Shown here: positions 1-8,383 of the stretch, in pieces
Position numbering within the stretch: position 1 is the stretch's first letter
Layout of the letters: each line of letters opens with the position of its first letter
DNA from: Terrimonas_A sp040509495
GTDB lineage: Bacteria > Bacteroidota > Bacteroidia > Chitinophagales > Chitinophagaceae
Length of the DNA stretch: 64,000 nt
Assembly: GCA_040509495.1 (NCBI GenBank)
Contig: JBEVKW010000467.1
Location: 1 to 64,000, forward strand
Direction of reading: 5' to 3'
The notes under the pieces: model-generated
The model's input: the letters and a program-made list of their open reading frames with translations, nothing else
The model's database searches: none
Told to the model about the DNA's origin: nothing
Program-made: the position numbers and the translations under genes

Positions 1-26
1 GCGTCCGCCGCGTTCCTCCTACGGCG
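1..26. repeat. partial copy of GC-rich intergenic repeat
   Basis: The first bases of the window read GCGTCCGCCGCGTTCCTCC, which nearly matches one arm of the inverted repeat at 2341-2449 (GCGTCCGCTGCGTTCCTCC). The rest of the element lies outside the window. It sits just downstream of the stop codon of the enolase-superfamily gene, so related repeat copies stand at both ends of the two-gene cassette at 39-2296. The match is seen directly; the idea that both are one repeat family is inferred. Confidence 0.6.
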
Positions 27-38
27 AATCAAGACCTC

Positions 39-1319
39 TCACTCAAAAAACGGCACTCCCTTCACCGCATACTTCTTCATCGCTTCCACATTCATATCCA
101 CCCCGATCCCCGGCTTTTCAGACAACGTGATAAAACTATCTTTCACCCACTCGCCCTCATATATCACGATCTCTTTGAACATCGGATCAGTATGAAAATA
201 AGACTGCCACTCCAGTATCAAAAAATTCGGCACCGATGCACACACATGGCAGGAAGCCATGCAACCCAGGAACGACGCCACCATATGCGGTGCAAAGGGT
301 GTATAATATAAATTCGCCAGGTTCGCGATCCGCTGCCCCTCTCCCAACCCGCCAGCTTTCTGCAGATCCGGCATGATGATATCCACTGCACCGATCTCCA
401 GCATCTCCCGGAAACCATACGCGAGATACTGATTCTCTCCCGCTGCAATCGGTGTGCTCGATGAATCTTTGATAGATTTATACGCCTGTACATTCTCCGC
501 CGGTGTTGGTTCCTCCAGCCAGAGAAGATTCAACGGTTCCATTCTTTTCGCTACTGCATGACCCGTAAAAGCATCATACCGTCCATGCATATCCACGAGG
601 ATATCGACATTCGGTCCAACCGCTTCTCTTGCCGCCGCGATCTGATCATACATGCGTTGCAGTTCCCCCGGACTGGCCGTCCAATTATACCGGTCATATT
701 TGTTCGGATCATTCGCCTGATCAAGATCAAACTTGATCGCATTAAAACCCATGCTCTTTGATTTCTTCGCCGCTTCAGCAAAATCCTTTGGTAATGGAAG
801 ATTACGCTGATACAACGCCGTATCGCAATACACCCTGATCTTATCACGGAACTTTCCACCCAATAATCGGTACACGGGTACGCCCAATGCTTTCCCGGCG
901 ATATCCCACAAAGCCGTTTCTATAGCGGACAAAACGGCGACATACATGCCGGCCTGCGCTCCCTGGAAGAATCCGCCTTTGCGGATATCTTCAAACAAAC
1001 GGTTCACGTCGAGAGGATTTCGACCTTTCAACCGCATCTCAAAATTCTTGACCAGGTAATACGTTCCCATCACAGCATCCACTCCTTCCCCGCAACCATA
1101 AATATCCTGGTTGGTGAACACCTTTACAAACAAACTTCCCTTGATATAGCAACATTTGATCTCGGTAATTTTCAGATCGGAAGGCGCAGAAGATTTGGAG
1201 TAGTTATCAATGGCAGTTTCATATCCGTTACCAAACGAAGTAAGTGATACGAACGGCGCCATCGCCGAAGCGATCGCAGCTTTGCTTAAAAAAGATCTTC
1301 TTGAATTATTATGCATCAT
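39..1319 (-). CDS. exported enolase-superfamily acid-sugar dehydratase (galactonate dehydratase-like)
   Basis: A 426-residue member of the mandelate racemase/muconate lactonizing group of the enolase superfamily, predicted to dehydrate an aldonate to a 2-keto-3-deoxy acid. The N-terminus has a twin-arginine-like signal (SRRSFLSKAAIASAMAPF, Arg7-Arg8). Metal and catalytic positions are visible: Asp243 and His245 in VDMHGR, the Glu pair 269-270 in WLEEP, Glu295 in AGENQ and His345 in APH. The D-x-H-G-R signature is that of the D-galactonate dehydratase subgroup; the KxK motif of mandelate racemase is absent (IKFDLD). It lies 35 bp downstream of the RraA-like gene and is probably its operon partner. 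The true substrate (galactonate, arabinonate, fuconate) cannot be read from sequence. Export of such an enzyme is unusual. Confidence 0.85.
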   Translation of the reverse strand: MMHNNSRRSFLSKAAIASAMAPFVSLTSFGNGYETAIDNYSKSSAPSDLKITEIKCCYIKGSLFVKVFTNQDIYGCGEGVDAVMGTYYLVKNFEMRLKGRNPLDVNRLFEDIRKGGFFQGAQAGMYVAVLSAIETALWDIAGKALGVPVYRLLGGKFRDKIRVYCDTALYQRNLPLPKDFAEAAKKSKSMGFNAIKFDLDQANDPNKYDRYNWTASPGELQRMYDQIAAAREAVGPNVDILVDMHGRYDAFTGHAVAKRMEPLNLLWLEEPTPAENVQAYKSIKDSSSTPIAAGENQYLAYGFREMLEIGAVDIIMPDLQKAGGLGEGQRIANLANLYYTPFAPHMVASFLGCMASCHVCASVPNFLILEWQSYFHTDPMFKEIVIYEGEWVKDSFITLSEKPGIGVDMNVEAMKKYAVKGVPFFE

Positions 1320-1354
1320 ACAGCTTAGCTTTAGTAGTTAAGGAAGAATTTATT

Positions 1355-2296
1355 TTACCAGGTACGGTCTTTCAGGAATTGTTGTATCTGTTCTTTTGCC
1401 ACCGGCAGTTCATTGATATGATCATTCAGCCATTTGGAAAAATCCTTCTCAATCTCATCAGACCATCTCGCATCGATCTGCCCTGCGGTATACTTTCCTT
1501 CCCGCAAACGCAGATGGCCGAAAAGATCACGCAACCGGACGATCTCCGAAGTAGTAACCACTTTCTCTGCGAGATGAGGCGGAATAAAAACAACCACACC
1601 AAGTTTGCCCAACACCACATCACCTGGCATAACAGTCACTGTTCTGATCCTGGTTGGTTGATTGATACCCACGATCATCGTTGTAAGATCACCCGGCGGG
1701 TTATGATATGAAGGATCGTAACTCGTATAGTAGGAAGTAAAACCACCGATCTCTCTTAATCCTTCCACATCGCGCAGCGCGCCATCATACACGATACCAT
1801 TGCCGGTCTTTGCATAGATCGCGTTGCCGACATTATCACCGATCGTCGGGCCATTGCGTTTAGCGCCGAACTGATCCGCTACATAGACATCGCCTTTCAC
1901 AAGAATATCAACCGGCCAGGAGTTCTGTCCCTTCTTCCCTTGTTTTTTCCCGAAGGAATCGATCGCCTTCCATACATCGGGGCGGCCGGGCATGAAAGTG
2001 GCGGTGACAGCACGGCCAACGAGTACACTATCGGGATTGATGATCTCCCAACCTTCTGCCACCTGGTAACCATAGCCGGCATTTTTCATTACGGCCCAGG
2101 CTTCTTCGACACTGACGGCTTTCATGCGTTTCAGTAGTGCATCGGGAACCTTTGGTCTTCCATCAGCAAAACGTTCTCCTGTCCATTCGGGTGTTAAGGC
2201 AACCAGTTGTTCTTTGCTGATCTGCACCTGTTGCGCAGACAGCTGGTAACCGGCTAGCAGCAGGAGTGCAATGACAATGAGTTTTCGCTTGATCAT
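1355..2296 (-). CDS. exported RraA-like / HMG-CHA aldolase family protein
   Basis: A 313-residue protein of the RraA-like fold, which includes class II pyruvate aldolases (4-hydroxy-4-methyl-2-oxoglutarate/4-carboxy-4-hydroxy-2-oxoadipate type) and the RNase E regulator RraA. Residues 1-22 form a clear Sec signal peptide ending LSAQ. The aldolase signature is intact: GDN at 153-155 and DGALRD at 171-176, with Arg175 (pyruvate binding) and Asp176 (metal binding) as in characterised aldolases. That favours an aldolase over a pure RraA regulator, since most Bacteroidota lack RNase E. At about 310 residues it is longer than RraA (about 160), with added segments around 40-90 and 240-313. It lies between a BASS transporter and the exported dehydratase, fitting cleavage of a 2-keto-3-deoxy sugar acid outside the cytoplasm. 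Confidence 0.8.
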   Translation of the reverse strand: MIKRKLIVIALLLLAGYQLSAQQVQISKEQLVALTPEWTGERFADGRPKVPDALLKRMKAVSVEEAWAVMKNAGYGYQVAEGWEIINPDSVLVGRAVTATFMPGRPDVWKAIDSFGKKQGKKGQNSWPVDILVKGDVYVADQFGAKRNGPTIGDNVGNAIYAKTGNGIVYDGALRDVEGLREIGGFTSYYTSYDPSYHNPPGDLTTMIVGINQPTRIRTVTVMPGDVVLGKLGVVVFIPPHLAEKVVTTSEIVRLRDLFGHLRLREGKYTAGQIDARWSDEIEKDFSKWLNDHINELPVAKEQIQQFLKDRTW

Positions 2297-2340
2297 ATGG
2301 TTTGATTTTTTTGATATAGTAGTTGATTTGCTCAGCGTAA

Positions 2341-2449
2341 GAGGAACGCGGCGGACGCAGCGGTACGCAACGAACGCGGCGAAAACAGCCCTTAGTATAT
2401 TAGATTTCGTTGCGATCGCCGCGTACTGCTGCGTCCGCTGCGTTCCTCC
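2341..2449. repeat. long GC-rich inverted repeat (hairpin) inside an operon
   Basis: Arms of about 33 bp at 2341-2373 and 2417-2449 are nearly perfect inverted copies (core GAGGAACGC-GCGGACGCAGC), separated by about 43 bp. The transcript would fold into a strong hairpin between the BASS transporter gene and the RraA-like gene. There is no T-run after it, so it is not a classical intrinsic terminator. It may attenuate the downstream pair, stabilise the upstream mRNA, or be a REP/MITE-like element. A related arm stands at 1-26. Confidence 0.8.
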
Positions 2450-2464
2450 CTATGCCACGCATAT

Positions 2465-3562
2465 CTAAATGTCTACCACTTCTTCCTCCGGATCACGGTT
2501 ATGCCACCAACTAGCCAGCGATGAACCCGTCACATTCATCATCGTACCGAAGATCACAGACGCCAGTCCAACCGTCGCGATCTTTCCCATGGCTTTTGCC
2601 AGTGCAGATGCCAACCCCGCATTCTGCATCCCCACTTCAAGCGCGATCGTCCGGCAATCTTTCTCCGGGAACTTCAACACACGGGCCGACCAGTGACCAA
2701 GAGAATACCCGGCAATATTGTGAATGAAGGTGGCCACGATCAGCAACCCGCCAACCTTCAGCAGATTATCCCGTCCTGCTGCCGTGATCACCAGCAGGAC
2801 GAGCGCAATCCCCACCATCGACAGCACCGGCATCGCTTTATCGATCCACTTGACCCGGCCACGCACGAGGTAATGAAAGATCAATCCCGCAGCGATCGGC
2901 AGGATCACGATCTTGGTGATATCCCACACCATTTCCCAGAAATTTATTTGTATATAATCTCCCCCGAGCAACTTCATCAGCAGCGGTGTTAAAAACGGAG
3001 CCACCAGTGTTGATACGGTCGTTACAGAGACAGACAGCGCAAGATTCGCCTTCGCGAGATAACACATCACATTGGAAGCAAGCCCACTCGGGCAACAGCC
3101 GATGAGGATGATCCCCGCAGCGATCTCACCCGGAAAATTGAACAGATGAGCAACCGCAAAACCAACCAGCGGCATGATCGTATAATGACAAACAACGCCG
3201 ACGATCACGCCCTTGGGCATGCGCAATACCTGCGCAAAATCTTTCAGACTTAATTCAGTACCCATACCGAACATGATCGCCTGTAATAAGATCGGAATGA
3301 AGAATGAAGCATCTCTTGATCCGACAGTGCGGAAATACCCCGGGAAGAACATCGCCATGGTTGCAACGGCAAGGATCAGTACACTGTACCAGTAACCTTT
3401 CAGCACCCGTGTCCCCCTGAATGCGATCGCGAGAGAGATAAAGAATAAGGTCAGGAACAATCCTGTAAGCTCCGGCTTTCCATTAAACCAGCTCACCGCT
3501 GCTGCCAGTAAAAAGCCAATAGAAAAACCATAAGCTGGTTTAGCATAGAATAGTAAAGGCAT
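2465..3562 (-). CDS. BASS-family sodium-dependent organic anion transporter
   Basis: A 365-residue hydrophobic membrane protein of the bile acid:sodium symporter (BASS/SBF) family. The family core is seen around residues 85-300, including the stretches GCCPSGLASNVM and LALSVSVTTVSTL that form the crossed-helix sodium and substrate site. Two extra N-terminal membrane segments (about 8-25 and 33-48) precede the usual first helix, making it longer than most bacterial members (about 300). BASS relatives carry bile acids, pyruvate, pantoate or other 2-oxo acids. The gene starts 39 bp after the FGGY kinase, so import of a keto acid or sugar acid is likely. The substrate is inferred from context only. 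Confidence 0.85.
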   Translation of the reverse strand: MPLLFYAKPAYGFSIGFLLAAAVSWFNGKPELTGLFLTLFFISLAIAFRGTRVLKGYWYSVLILAVATMAMFFPGYFRTVGSRDASFFIPILLQAIMFGMGTELSLKDFAQVLRMPKGVIVGVVCHYTIMPLVGFAVAHLFNFPGEIAAGIILIGCCPSGLASNVMCYLAKANLALSVSVTTVSTLVAPFLTPLLMKLLGGDYIQINFWEMVWDITKIVILPIAAGLIFHYLVRGRVKWIDKAMPVLSMVGIALVLLVITAAGRDNLLKVGGLLIVATFIHNIAGYSLGHWSARVLKFPEKDCRTIALEVGMQNAGLASALAKAMGKIATVGLASVIFGTMMNVTGSSLASWWHNRDPEEEVVDI

Positions 3563-3601
3563 AACAATCGTATTGATCGATGAAAAGAATAATCAACTGG
3601 C

Positions 3602-5116
3602 CTAGTGCTGCAATGCAGCGATCGCGGCAAACTCACCCGCTAACTTTGTACTCAGCCTCGCGAAAAGTTTATAGTACTTCAGATAGGTTTGATGCGCCTG
3701 CTTATCGGGTGTAACCATATCCACCAGCGATACCGTTTTCGCCGCATCATCCAGCGACTTGAAAATGCCCATCTCTGTTGCGCTAAGGAGATAAGAACCA
3801 TAACTGACGCTATGATAGTTCTGACGTAGACGAACAGGTTTATTATAGATATCGGCTACCATCTGTGTCACGAAAGGCTGACTGCCAAAACTACCATTGA
3901 TGCATAGTGTATCTATCTTCCGGTGTTCTTCCAGCGTTTTTCCTATGCTGTAAATACCATAAAGTATTCCCTCGATCGTACTCCGCACAAAGTGGGCTTT
4001 TTCATGTTTGATATTCACACCGAAATATACGCCGCGTGCATTCGCATTCCAGATGGGCGCGCGCTCCCCTAACAAATATGGCAAAAAGAGCAGGCCATTT
4101 GAACCTGGTGCCACACGCGATGCTTCACTGATCAGTTCACGCATGCTGTGTTCTATATCAAATGGATTTTTGAAATCTCCGAACTGGCGCGTGAACCATT
4201 CAAAGATATTCCCGCCATTATTTGTTGGCCCACCGGATACGTACCGGTTCTCGGTCAGCAAATAATTGAAGAACCTGTGCTGATCATCCTGCAACACCTT
4301 ATCGCCCATAACGCGAACGGCACCGCTGTCTTCGATGGTGATCGTAGCTACTCCTTCACCGTTTACACCGTCTCCCAGGATCGCCATACATCCATCACTG
4401 GAACCGATCAGGATCTTCGTGCTCGCGGGCAGTCCGAGCGACGTTTGATAAGCCTTGCTTAGCTTACCAGCGCGCGTGAACACCGGCACCAATTCAGGCA
4501 GCATCGATGCGCTGATACCGGCAAACTTCAATGCATCGGCATCCCAGTTGATCTTGTGAATATTCAGCAGCCCTGTTGCCGACGCGATACTGTAATCGAT
4601 CATGTATTCGCCTGTCAACTGTTGCAGAATGTATGTCTTTATTGAAATGAATTTACTTACCTGTTTGAACTTATCTTTCTCATTATTCTTGATCCACGCG
4701 ATCTTGGTCAACGGAGACATCGGATGCAATGGAGTTCCCGTTGCTTTATAGATCTTATCGCCCAAAGCGGTTTGCTTTAAGTCCGTCGCTTCTTTGATCG
4801 CCCTGTTGTCCGCCCAAGTGATGGCTTTGCCCATCGGGTTGCCGCGTTTATCCACCGCAAGCACGCTATGCATGGACGAGCTAAAACAGATGCACGCTAC
4901 TTTATATTTTTTAGGATGGATCTTCTCTGTTAAAAGATTCTTCAGCACGTATAACATGGTGATGAAGACCTGGTCAGGGTCCTGCTCGCTATAATCAGGT
5001 TCGCTATGGAACGTCGGACAATAGCCTTTGAGAGACCCGATAATGTTTCCCTGCAGATCAAATGCATACACCCTCACGGCATTTGTTCCCAATTCAATGG
5101 TGATGATACATTCCAT
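3602..5116 (-). CDS. FGGY-family carbohydrate kinase (gluconokinase-like)
   Basis: A 504-residue FGGY kinase. The start chosen is the ATG at 5114-5116, 6 bp after the AraC stop; a TTG two codons upstream is less likely. The stretch TGTPLHPMSPLTKIAWI and the following SIKTYILQQLTGEYMIDYSIA match the gluconokinase branch rather than typical xylulokinases. A GSSDG motif that should carry the catalytic aspartate is present. Two phosphate-site motifs are unusual: the N-terminal D-x-G-T is ELGTNAV (Glu8 in place of Asp), and the G-T-S/T-G motif reads IEDSGAV. Either the sugar-acid kinase is altered, or its catalytic use is lost. Its neighbours (dehydratase, aldolase, BASS transporter) suggest gluconate, 2-keto-3-deoxygluconate or a pentonate as substrate. 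Confidence 0.82.
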   Translation of the reverse strand: MECIITIELGTNAVRVYAFDLQGNIIGSLKGYCPTFHSEPDYSEQDPDQVFITMLYVLKNLLTEKIHPKKYKVACICFSSSMHSVLAVDKRGNPMGKAITWADNRAIKEATDLKQTALGDKIYKATGTPLHPMSPLTKIAWIKNNEKDKFKQVSKFISIKTYILQQLTGEYMIDYSIASATGLLNIHKINWDADALKFAGISASMLPELVPVFTRAGKLSKAYQTSLGLPASTKILIGSSDGCMAILGDGVNGEGVATITIEDSGAVRVMGDKVLQDDQHRFFNYLLTENRYVSGGPTNNGGNIFEWFTRQFGDFKNPFDIEHSMRELISEASRVAPGSNGLLFLPYLLGERAPIWNANARGVYFGVNIKHEKAHFVRSTIEGILYGIYSIGKTLEEHRKIDTLCINGSFGSQPFVTQMVADIYNKPVRLRQNYHSVSYGSYLLSATEMGIFKSLDDAAKTVSLVDMVTPDKQAHQTYLKYYKLFARLSTKLAGEFAAIAALQH

Positions 5117-5122
5117 AAACAA

Positions 5123-6019
5123 TTATTTATCCTTTAAGTGGTTTTTCCGGAACTGGCTGGGCGTATATCCCGTCAGCTTCTTGAATGTGGTGGAAAAATG
5201 TTGTGATGAATAGAAACCTGTGTCCAGTGCGATATCCGTCAGACTGATATCGGGATCCTTGAGTAACTTGATCGCTTCCGAGATCCTGATATTGATCAGG
5301 TAACTCAGTGGCGAAAACCCTGAATAGCTTCTTACTCTTTCATTGAATAAGGTTGTACCCATACCGATCAATGCAGCCATCTCTTCAACTGTCCATTGAT
5401 GTGAAAGATTTTTCCTCAGTTGCTGCTCAAACTCCATGAATGTTCTGGGGAAATCACGGCCGGGATTGGTAACCCGCGTGAATTGCCGCGCGATATGTAT
5501 CAGCAACTCATCCAGCAGGCCATTCACTTTTGCACGGTATCCGACTGATTGCGCTGACAATTCAGTTTGTACATTCTTTAATATATTACCAACGTCAGTG
5601 AATTTCTGAAGCATTGGGGGATGCCCCGAGCAAATAATACTGCCCACCTGCGCACGCTCTTCTTTGTTCAAACGGCTCCATTCACCCGGCATCCAATATC
5701 CATTCTGCTGAATACCATCTCCTTCTATTTTTATCCAGGAAAAACTACCGATCTCCAATACTCCATTTGGATTACCGAAGGCTGCACCCGGTAACAGTAT
5801 CACCACATCACCAGGATAAGCATAGAAAACATTGCCATCAACACACCACTCAAATTTTCCATCCTGAACATAATAAATTTCGAAATCGGTTGCGGAAGAG
5901 TAAGGGAAACCACCAAGACGTATCGAGGAATTTTTGATGACGCCTATCTCCTTTATATGAGGGAACAAGCGGAGATACTGGTCATCGCTTCTACTATGAT
6001 CAAGTACAAACTGGTTCAT
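5123..6019 (-). CDS. AraC-family transcriptional regulator
   Basis: A 298-residue regulator with an N-terminal cupin-like sensing domain (about 1-170) and a C-terminal double helix-turn-helix AraC domain (about 195-295; SLTDIALDTGFYSSQHFSTTFKK region). The ATG at 6017-6019 is preferred over a TTG four codons upstream. It is the first gene of the minus-strand unit, with the kinase following after 6 bp, and it diverges from the pentonate catabolic operon starting at 6763. By position it probably senses a sugar or sugar acid and controls one or both units. Its binding site was not identified. Confidence 0.9.
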   Translation of the reverse strand: MNQFVLDHSRSDDQYLRLFPHIKEIGVIKNSSIRLGGFPYSSATDFEIYYVQDGKFEWCVDGNVFYAYPGDVVILLPGAAFGNPNGVLEIGSFSWIKIEGDGIQQNGYWMPGEWSRLNKEERAQVGSIICSGHPPMLQKFTDVGNILKNVQTELSAQSVGYRAKVNGLLDELLIHIARQFTRVTNPGRDFPRTFMEFEQQLRKNLSHQWTVEEMAALIGMGTTLFNERVRSYSGFSPLSYLINIRISEAIKLLKDPDISLTDIALDTGFYSSQHFSTTFKKLTGYTPSQFRKNHLKDK

Positions 6020-6235
6020 AAGCAATGTCAAACAACTTCACTGGTTGTTTAGCGCAATCATTAATATCAACAAACAGGTAAAGAAAGTGAAAATTGCTTT
6101 ACCGCCTTTACAAATTCCAACAACGTTTTTTATTGGAAGTCTTCGTGTATAAGTATGGATAGTTTAGCGGCAGATTGCCAGCTTACGGATCAGCGTAATC
6201 ACAGGCATCTTCCTTTAACTAAAACGACTTGCTTT

Positions 6236-6603
6236 ATGAATGTTCATGATCGTTGCACACCCATCCCGGGTGTATTGCGGCTTGCTGTCCCGATCTTTTT
6301 TACGCTCTTCCTCTCTACCGGATATGCACAGACCATAACCGGAACCACCCTGGAATCGAAAAAGCCCGGTTATTCTGCGGAAACAGTTCGCCTGGATGAG
6401 ATCCGGCAGAACCGGACTGTCAACGTAATGCGTTCGCAGGAAGATAAGGTCACGGCCTCTGACATCTCTACTCCCTCCGCTGGCGCGGGTACAAGCACCA
6501 GGATCAGTTTACGAGCCGGGCGTCAATGGACGGATATAGTGTGTTTCCGAATGTGCAAAGCCCTGCCATTCCAGGAGGCTGGGGCCAGCATGGGATAAAA
6601 TGA
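6236..6603 (+). pseudogene. decayed SusC/TonB-dependent receptor remnant
   Basis: A degraded start of a SusC-like outer membrane receptor. The first frame gives a signal peptide (residues 1-32, ending STGYAQ) and a plug-like stretch (SDISTPSAGAGTSTRISLRA), but the spacer and carboxypeptidase-regulatory-like part are shortened. From about 6526 a second frame continues with DGYSVFPNVQ, which resembles the receptor VDG segment and stops at 6603. A third frame (about 6628-6739) carries a further coding-like tail ending STSGLSLC before a stop. Coding pieces in three frames and the absence of any beta-barrel indicate frameshifts and large deletions. Nothing else functional was seen in 6020-6762 apart from a hairpin at 6700-6727. 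Confidence 0.6.
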
Positions 6604-6699
6604 CGCTTCACTATCTGCGTATAGATGAAAAAATAAATTCTCTCAACGATTTTTTCACAATCATCGTTTGCGCTACAATAGCAGCAGTTACATAGGCAT

Positions 6700-6727
6700 A
6701 AGACCTGTTGTTTCTACATCAGGTCTT
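6700..6727 (+). terminator. putative intrinsic terminator or operator dyad
   Basis: Perfect 8-bp inverted repeat AAGACCTG / CAGGTCTT with a 12-nt loop, followed by a short T-containing tract (TCACTTTG). It lies 35 bp before the semialdehyde dehydrogenase start and after the SusC remnant. It may be the leftover terminator of the decayed locus, or an operator in the promoter region of the pentonate operon. The T-run is weak, so the terminator call is tentative. Confidence 0.4.
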
Positions 6728-6762
6728 TCACTTTGCTAAGCACGGACGACCAATAAAACAAA

Positions 6763-8352
6763 ATGACCGAAGAAAAACAACTGATCGGATTTTCCTTTTC
6801 AGCTGAAGGAGCAGAGACATTCAATTCATATAATCCCTCTTCCGGAACAGACAACCCGTTTTCTTTTTATAAAGCAACGGCAGCAGAAGCAGATCGTGCA
6901 GCAGAGAAAGCAGCTGCTGCTTTTCCGTTATACTACAGGAAGACGGGAAAAGAGAAAGCAATATTTCTCGAAGCGATCGCAACAGCGCTCATCGAAGCCG
7001 GCGGAACACTCATTGAAACCTGTCACCAGGAAACGGCGCTGCCCCCTGAAAGAATATTGGGAGAACGTGGCAGAACGGTGAACCAGCTGAAAATGTTTGC
7101 GGACTTGCTTCGTGAAGGTTCATGGGTGGATGCGCGTATTGAAACAGCTATTCCGGATCGGACGCCCGTTCCCAAGCCAGATCTGCGGTTCATGCAGATC
7201 GCGATAGGACCTGTCGTCGTATTTGGAGCAAGCAATTTCCCGCTTGCGTTTTCCGTTGCGGGCGGAGATACAGCATCTGCATTGGCAGCGGGCTGCCCCG
7301 TGATCGTAAAAGCACACAGTGCGCATCCCGCCACTTCAGCCATTGTTGGAAAAGCTATTCAAAAGGCTGCGAAAGAAACAGGCATGCCCGATGGCGTGTT
7401 CTCTTTGTTGTATGGCGACGGGCAAACCACAGGGATACAACTTGTCAAACATCCCGCCATCAAAGCCGTTGGCTTTACCGGTTCTTACAAAGCCGGAAAG
7501 GCTTTGTTCGATGCGGCTGTTGCAAGACCGACACCCATTCCTGTCTATGCGGAAATGGGCAGCACGAATCCCGTATTCGTTCTCCCTGCAGCAATGAAAG
7601 AGCATGGCCGTAAGATCGCTGCCGGGTATGCCGCATCTGTTACGTTAGGGGTCGGGCAGTTTTGCACCAATCCCGGGATGTTGTTCTATCAGAAAGATGA
7701 CCAACCGGATTTCACCGGCTGGCTGAAAGAATCATTTGAGAATACATCCGGTGCCGTAATGCTTACTCCTGCGATGACTGCGGCGTATGCCGAGGGCGTT
7801 GAGAAAAATTTACAGATCAACGGCGTTTCCATTTTAGCGAAGGGCAGTGCACCTGAAACATCAGGCGGACATGCCGCAACTCCCCTCTTATCATACACCG
7901 ATAGTCAGACTTTCCAGAACAATCCCGAACTTGGAGAAGAGATATTCGGACCAGCAAGTATAGCCGTTGCAACAAACTCGAAAGAAGAGATGCTTGCCAT
8001 TGCCAGCAATCTTTCCGGCCATCTTACAGCCACCATACACGGTACGGAAACCGAGTTGGTCCAATATGGAGAATTGATCAGCATACTGGAACAAAAGGCA
8101 GGACGTGTGGTGATCAACGGATTTCCAACAGGTGTGGAAGTTTGTTCAGCGATGGTGCATGGCGGACCATTTCCCGCCACAACAGATAGCCGAAGTACTT
8201 CTGTTGGAACGGCTGCCATTTACCGGTTCACACGCCCCGTCTCTTATCAGCAAATGCCACAGGCCTTATTGCCGGAAGAACTCAGCAATAAGAATTCACT
8301 GAAAATACTGCGGCTCGTCAATGGCAAACGAACTGAAAATGATATAGATTAG
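6763..8352 (+). CDS. alpha-ketoglutaric semialdehyde dehydrogenase (aldehyde dehydrogenase family)
   Basis: A 529-residue NAD(P)-dependent aldehyde dehydrogenase, cytoplasmic (no signal peptide). It resembles the 2,5-dioxovalerate/alpha-ketoglutaric semialdehyde dehydrogenases that finish the non-phosphorylative pentose and hexarate pathways by making 2-oxoglutarate. The catalytic pair is present: Glu264 in AEMGSTNP and Cys301 in GQFCTNPG. The GFTGSYKAG segment is the cofactor-binding motif. It is the first gene of a plus-strand operon, 32 bp before the pentonate dehydratase. The co-located FAH-family dehydratase makes this assignment stronger than homology alone. Confidence 0.9.
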   Translation: MTEEKQLIGFSFSAEGAETFNSYNPSSGTDNPFSFYKATAAEADRAAEKAAAAFPLYYRKTGKEKAIFLEAIATALIEAGGTLIETCHQETALPPERILGERGRTVNQLKMFADLLREGSWVDARIETAIPDRTPVPKPDLRFMQIAIGPVVVFGASNFPLAFSVAGGDTASALAAGCPVIVKAHSAHPATSAIVGKAIQKAAKETGMPDGVFSLLYGDGQTTGIQLVKHPAIKAVGFTGSYKAGKALFDAAVARPTPIPVYAEMGSTNPVFVLPAAMKEHGRKIAAGYAASVTLGVGQFCTNPGMLFYQKDDQPDFTGWLKESFENTSGAVMLTPAMTAAYAEGVEKNLQINGVSILAKGSAPETSGGHAATPLLSYTDSQTFQNNPELGEEIFGPASIAVATNSKEEMLAIASNLSGHLTATIHGTETELVQYGELISILEQKAGRVVINGFPTGVEVCSAMVHGGPFPATTDSRSTSVGTAAIYRFTRPVSYQQMPQALLPEELSNKNSLKILRLVNGKRTENDID

Positions 8353-8383
8353 TTGAACAACATTTGTTACCAATTATAATACC

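Noticed and set aside
551..859. Overlapping reading frame on the minus strand inside the dehydratase gene
   Set aside because: Lies wholly in another frame of a clear enzyme gene, shows no domain features, and is rich in Arg and Ile as expected for a shadow frame.
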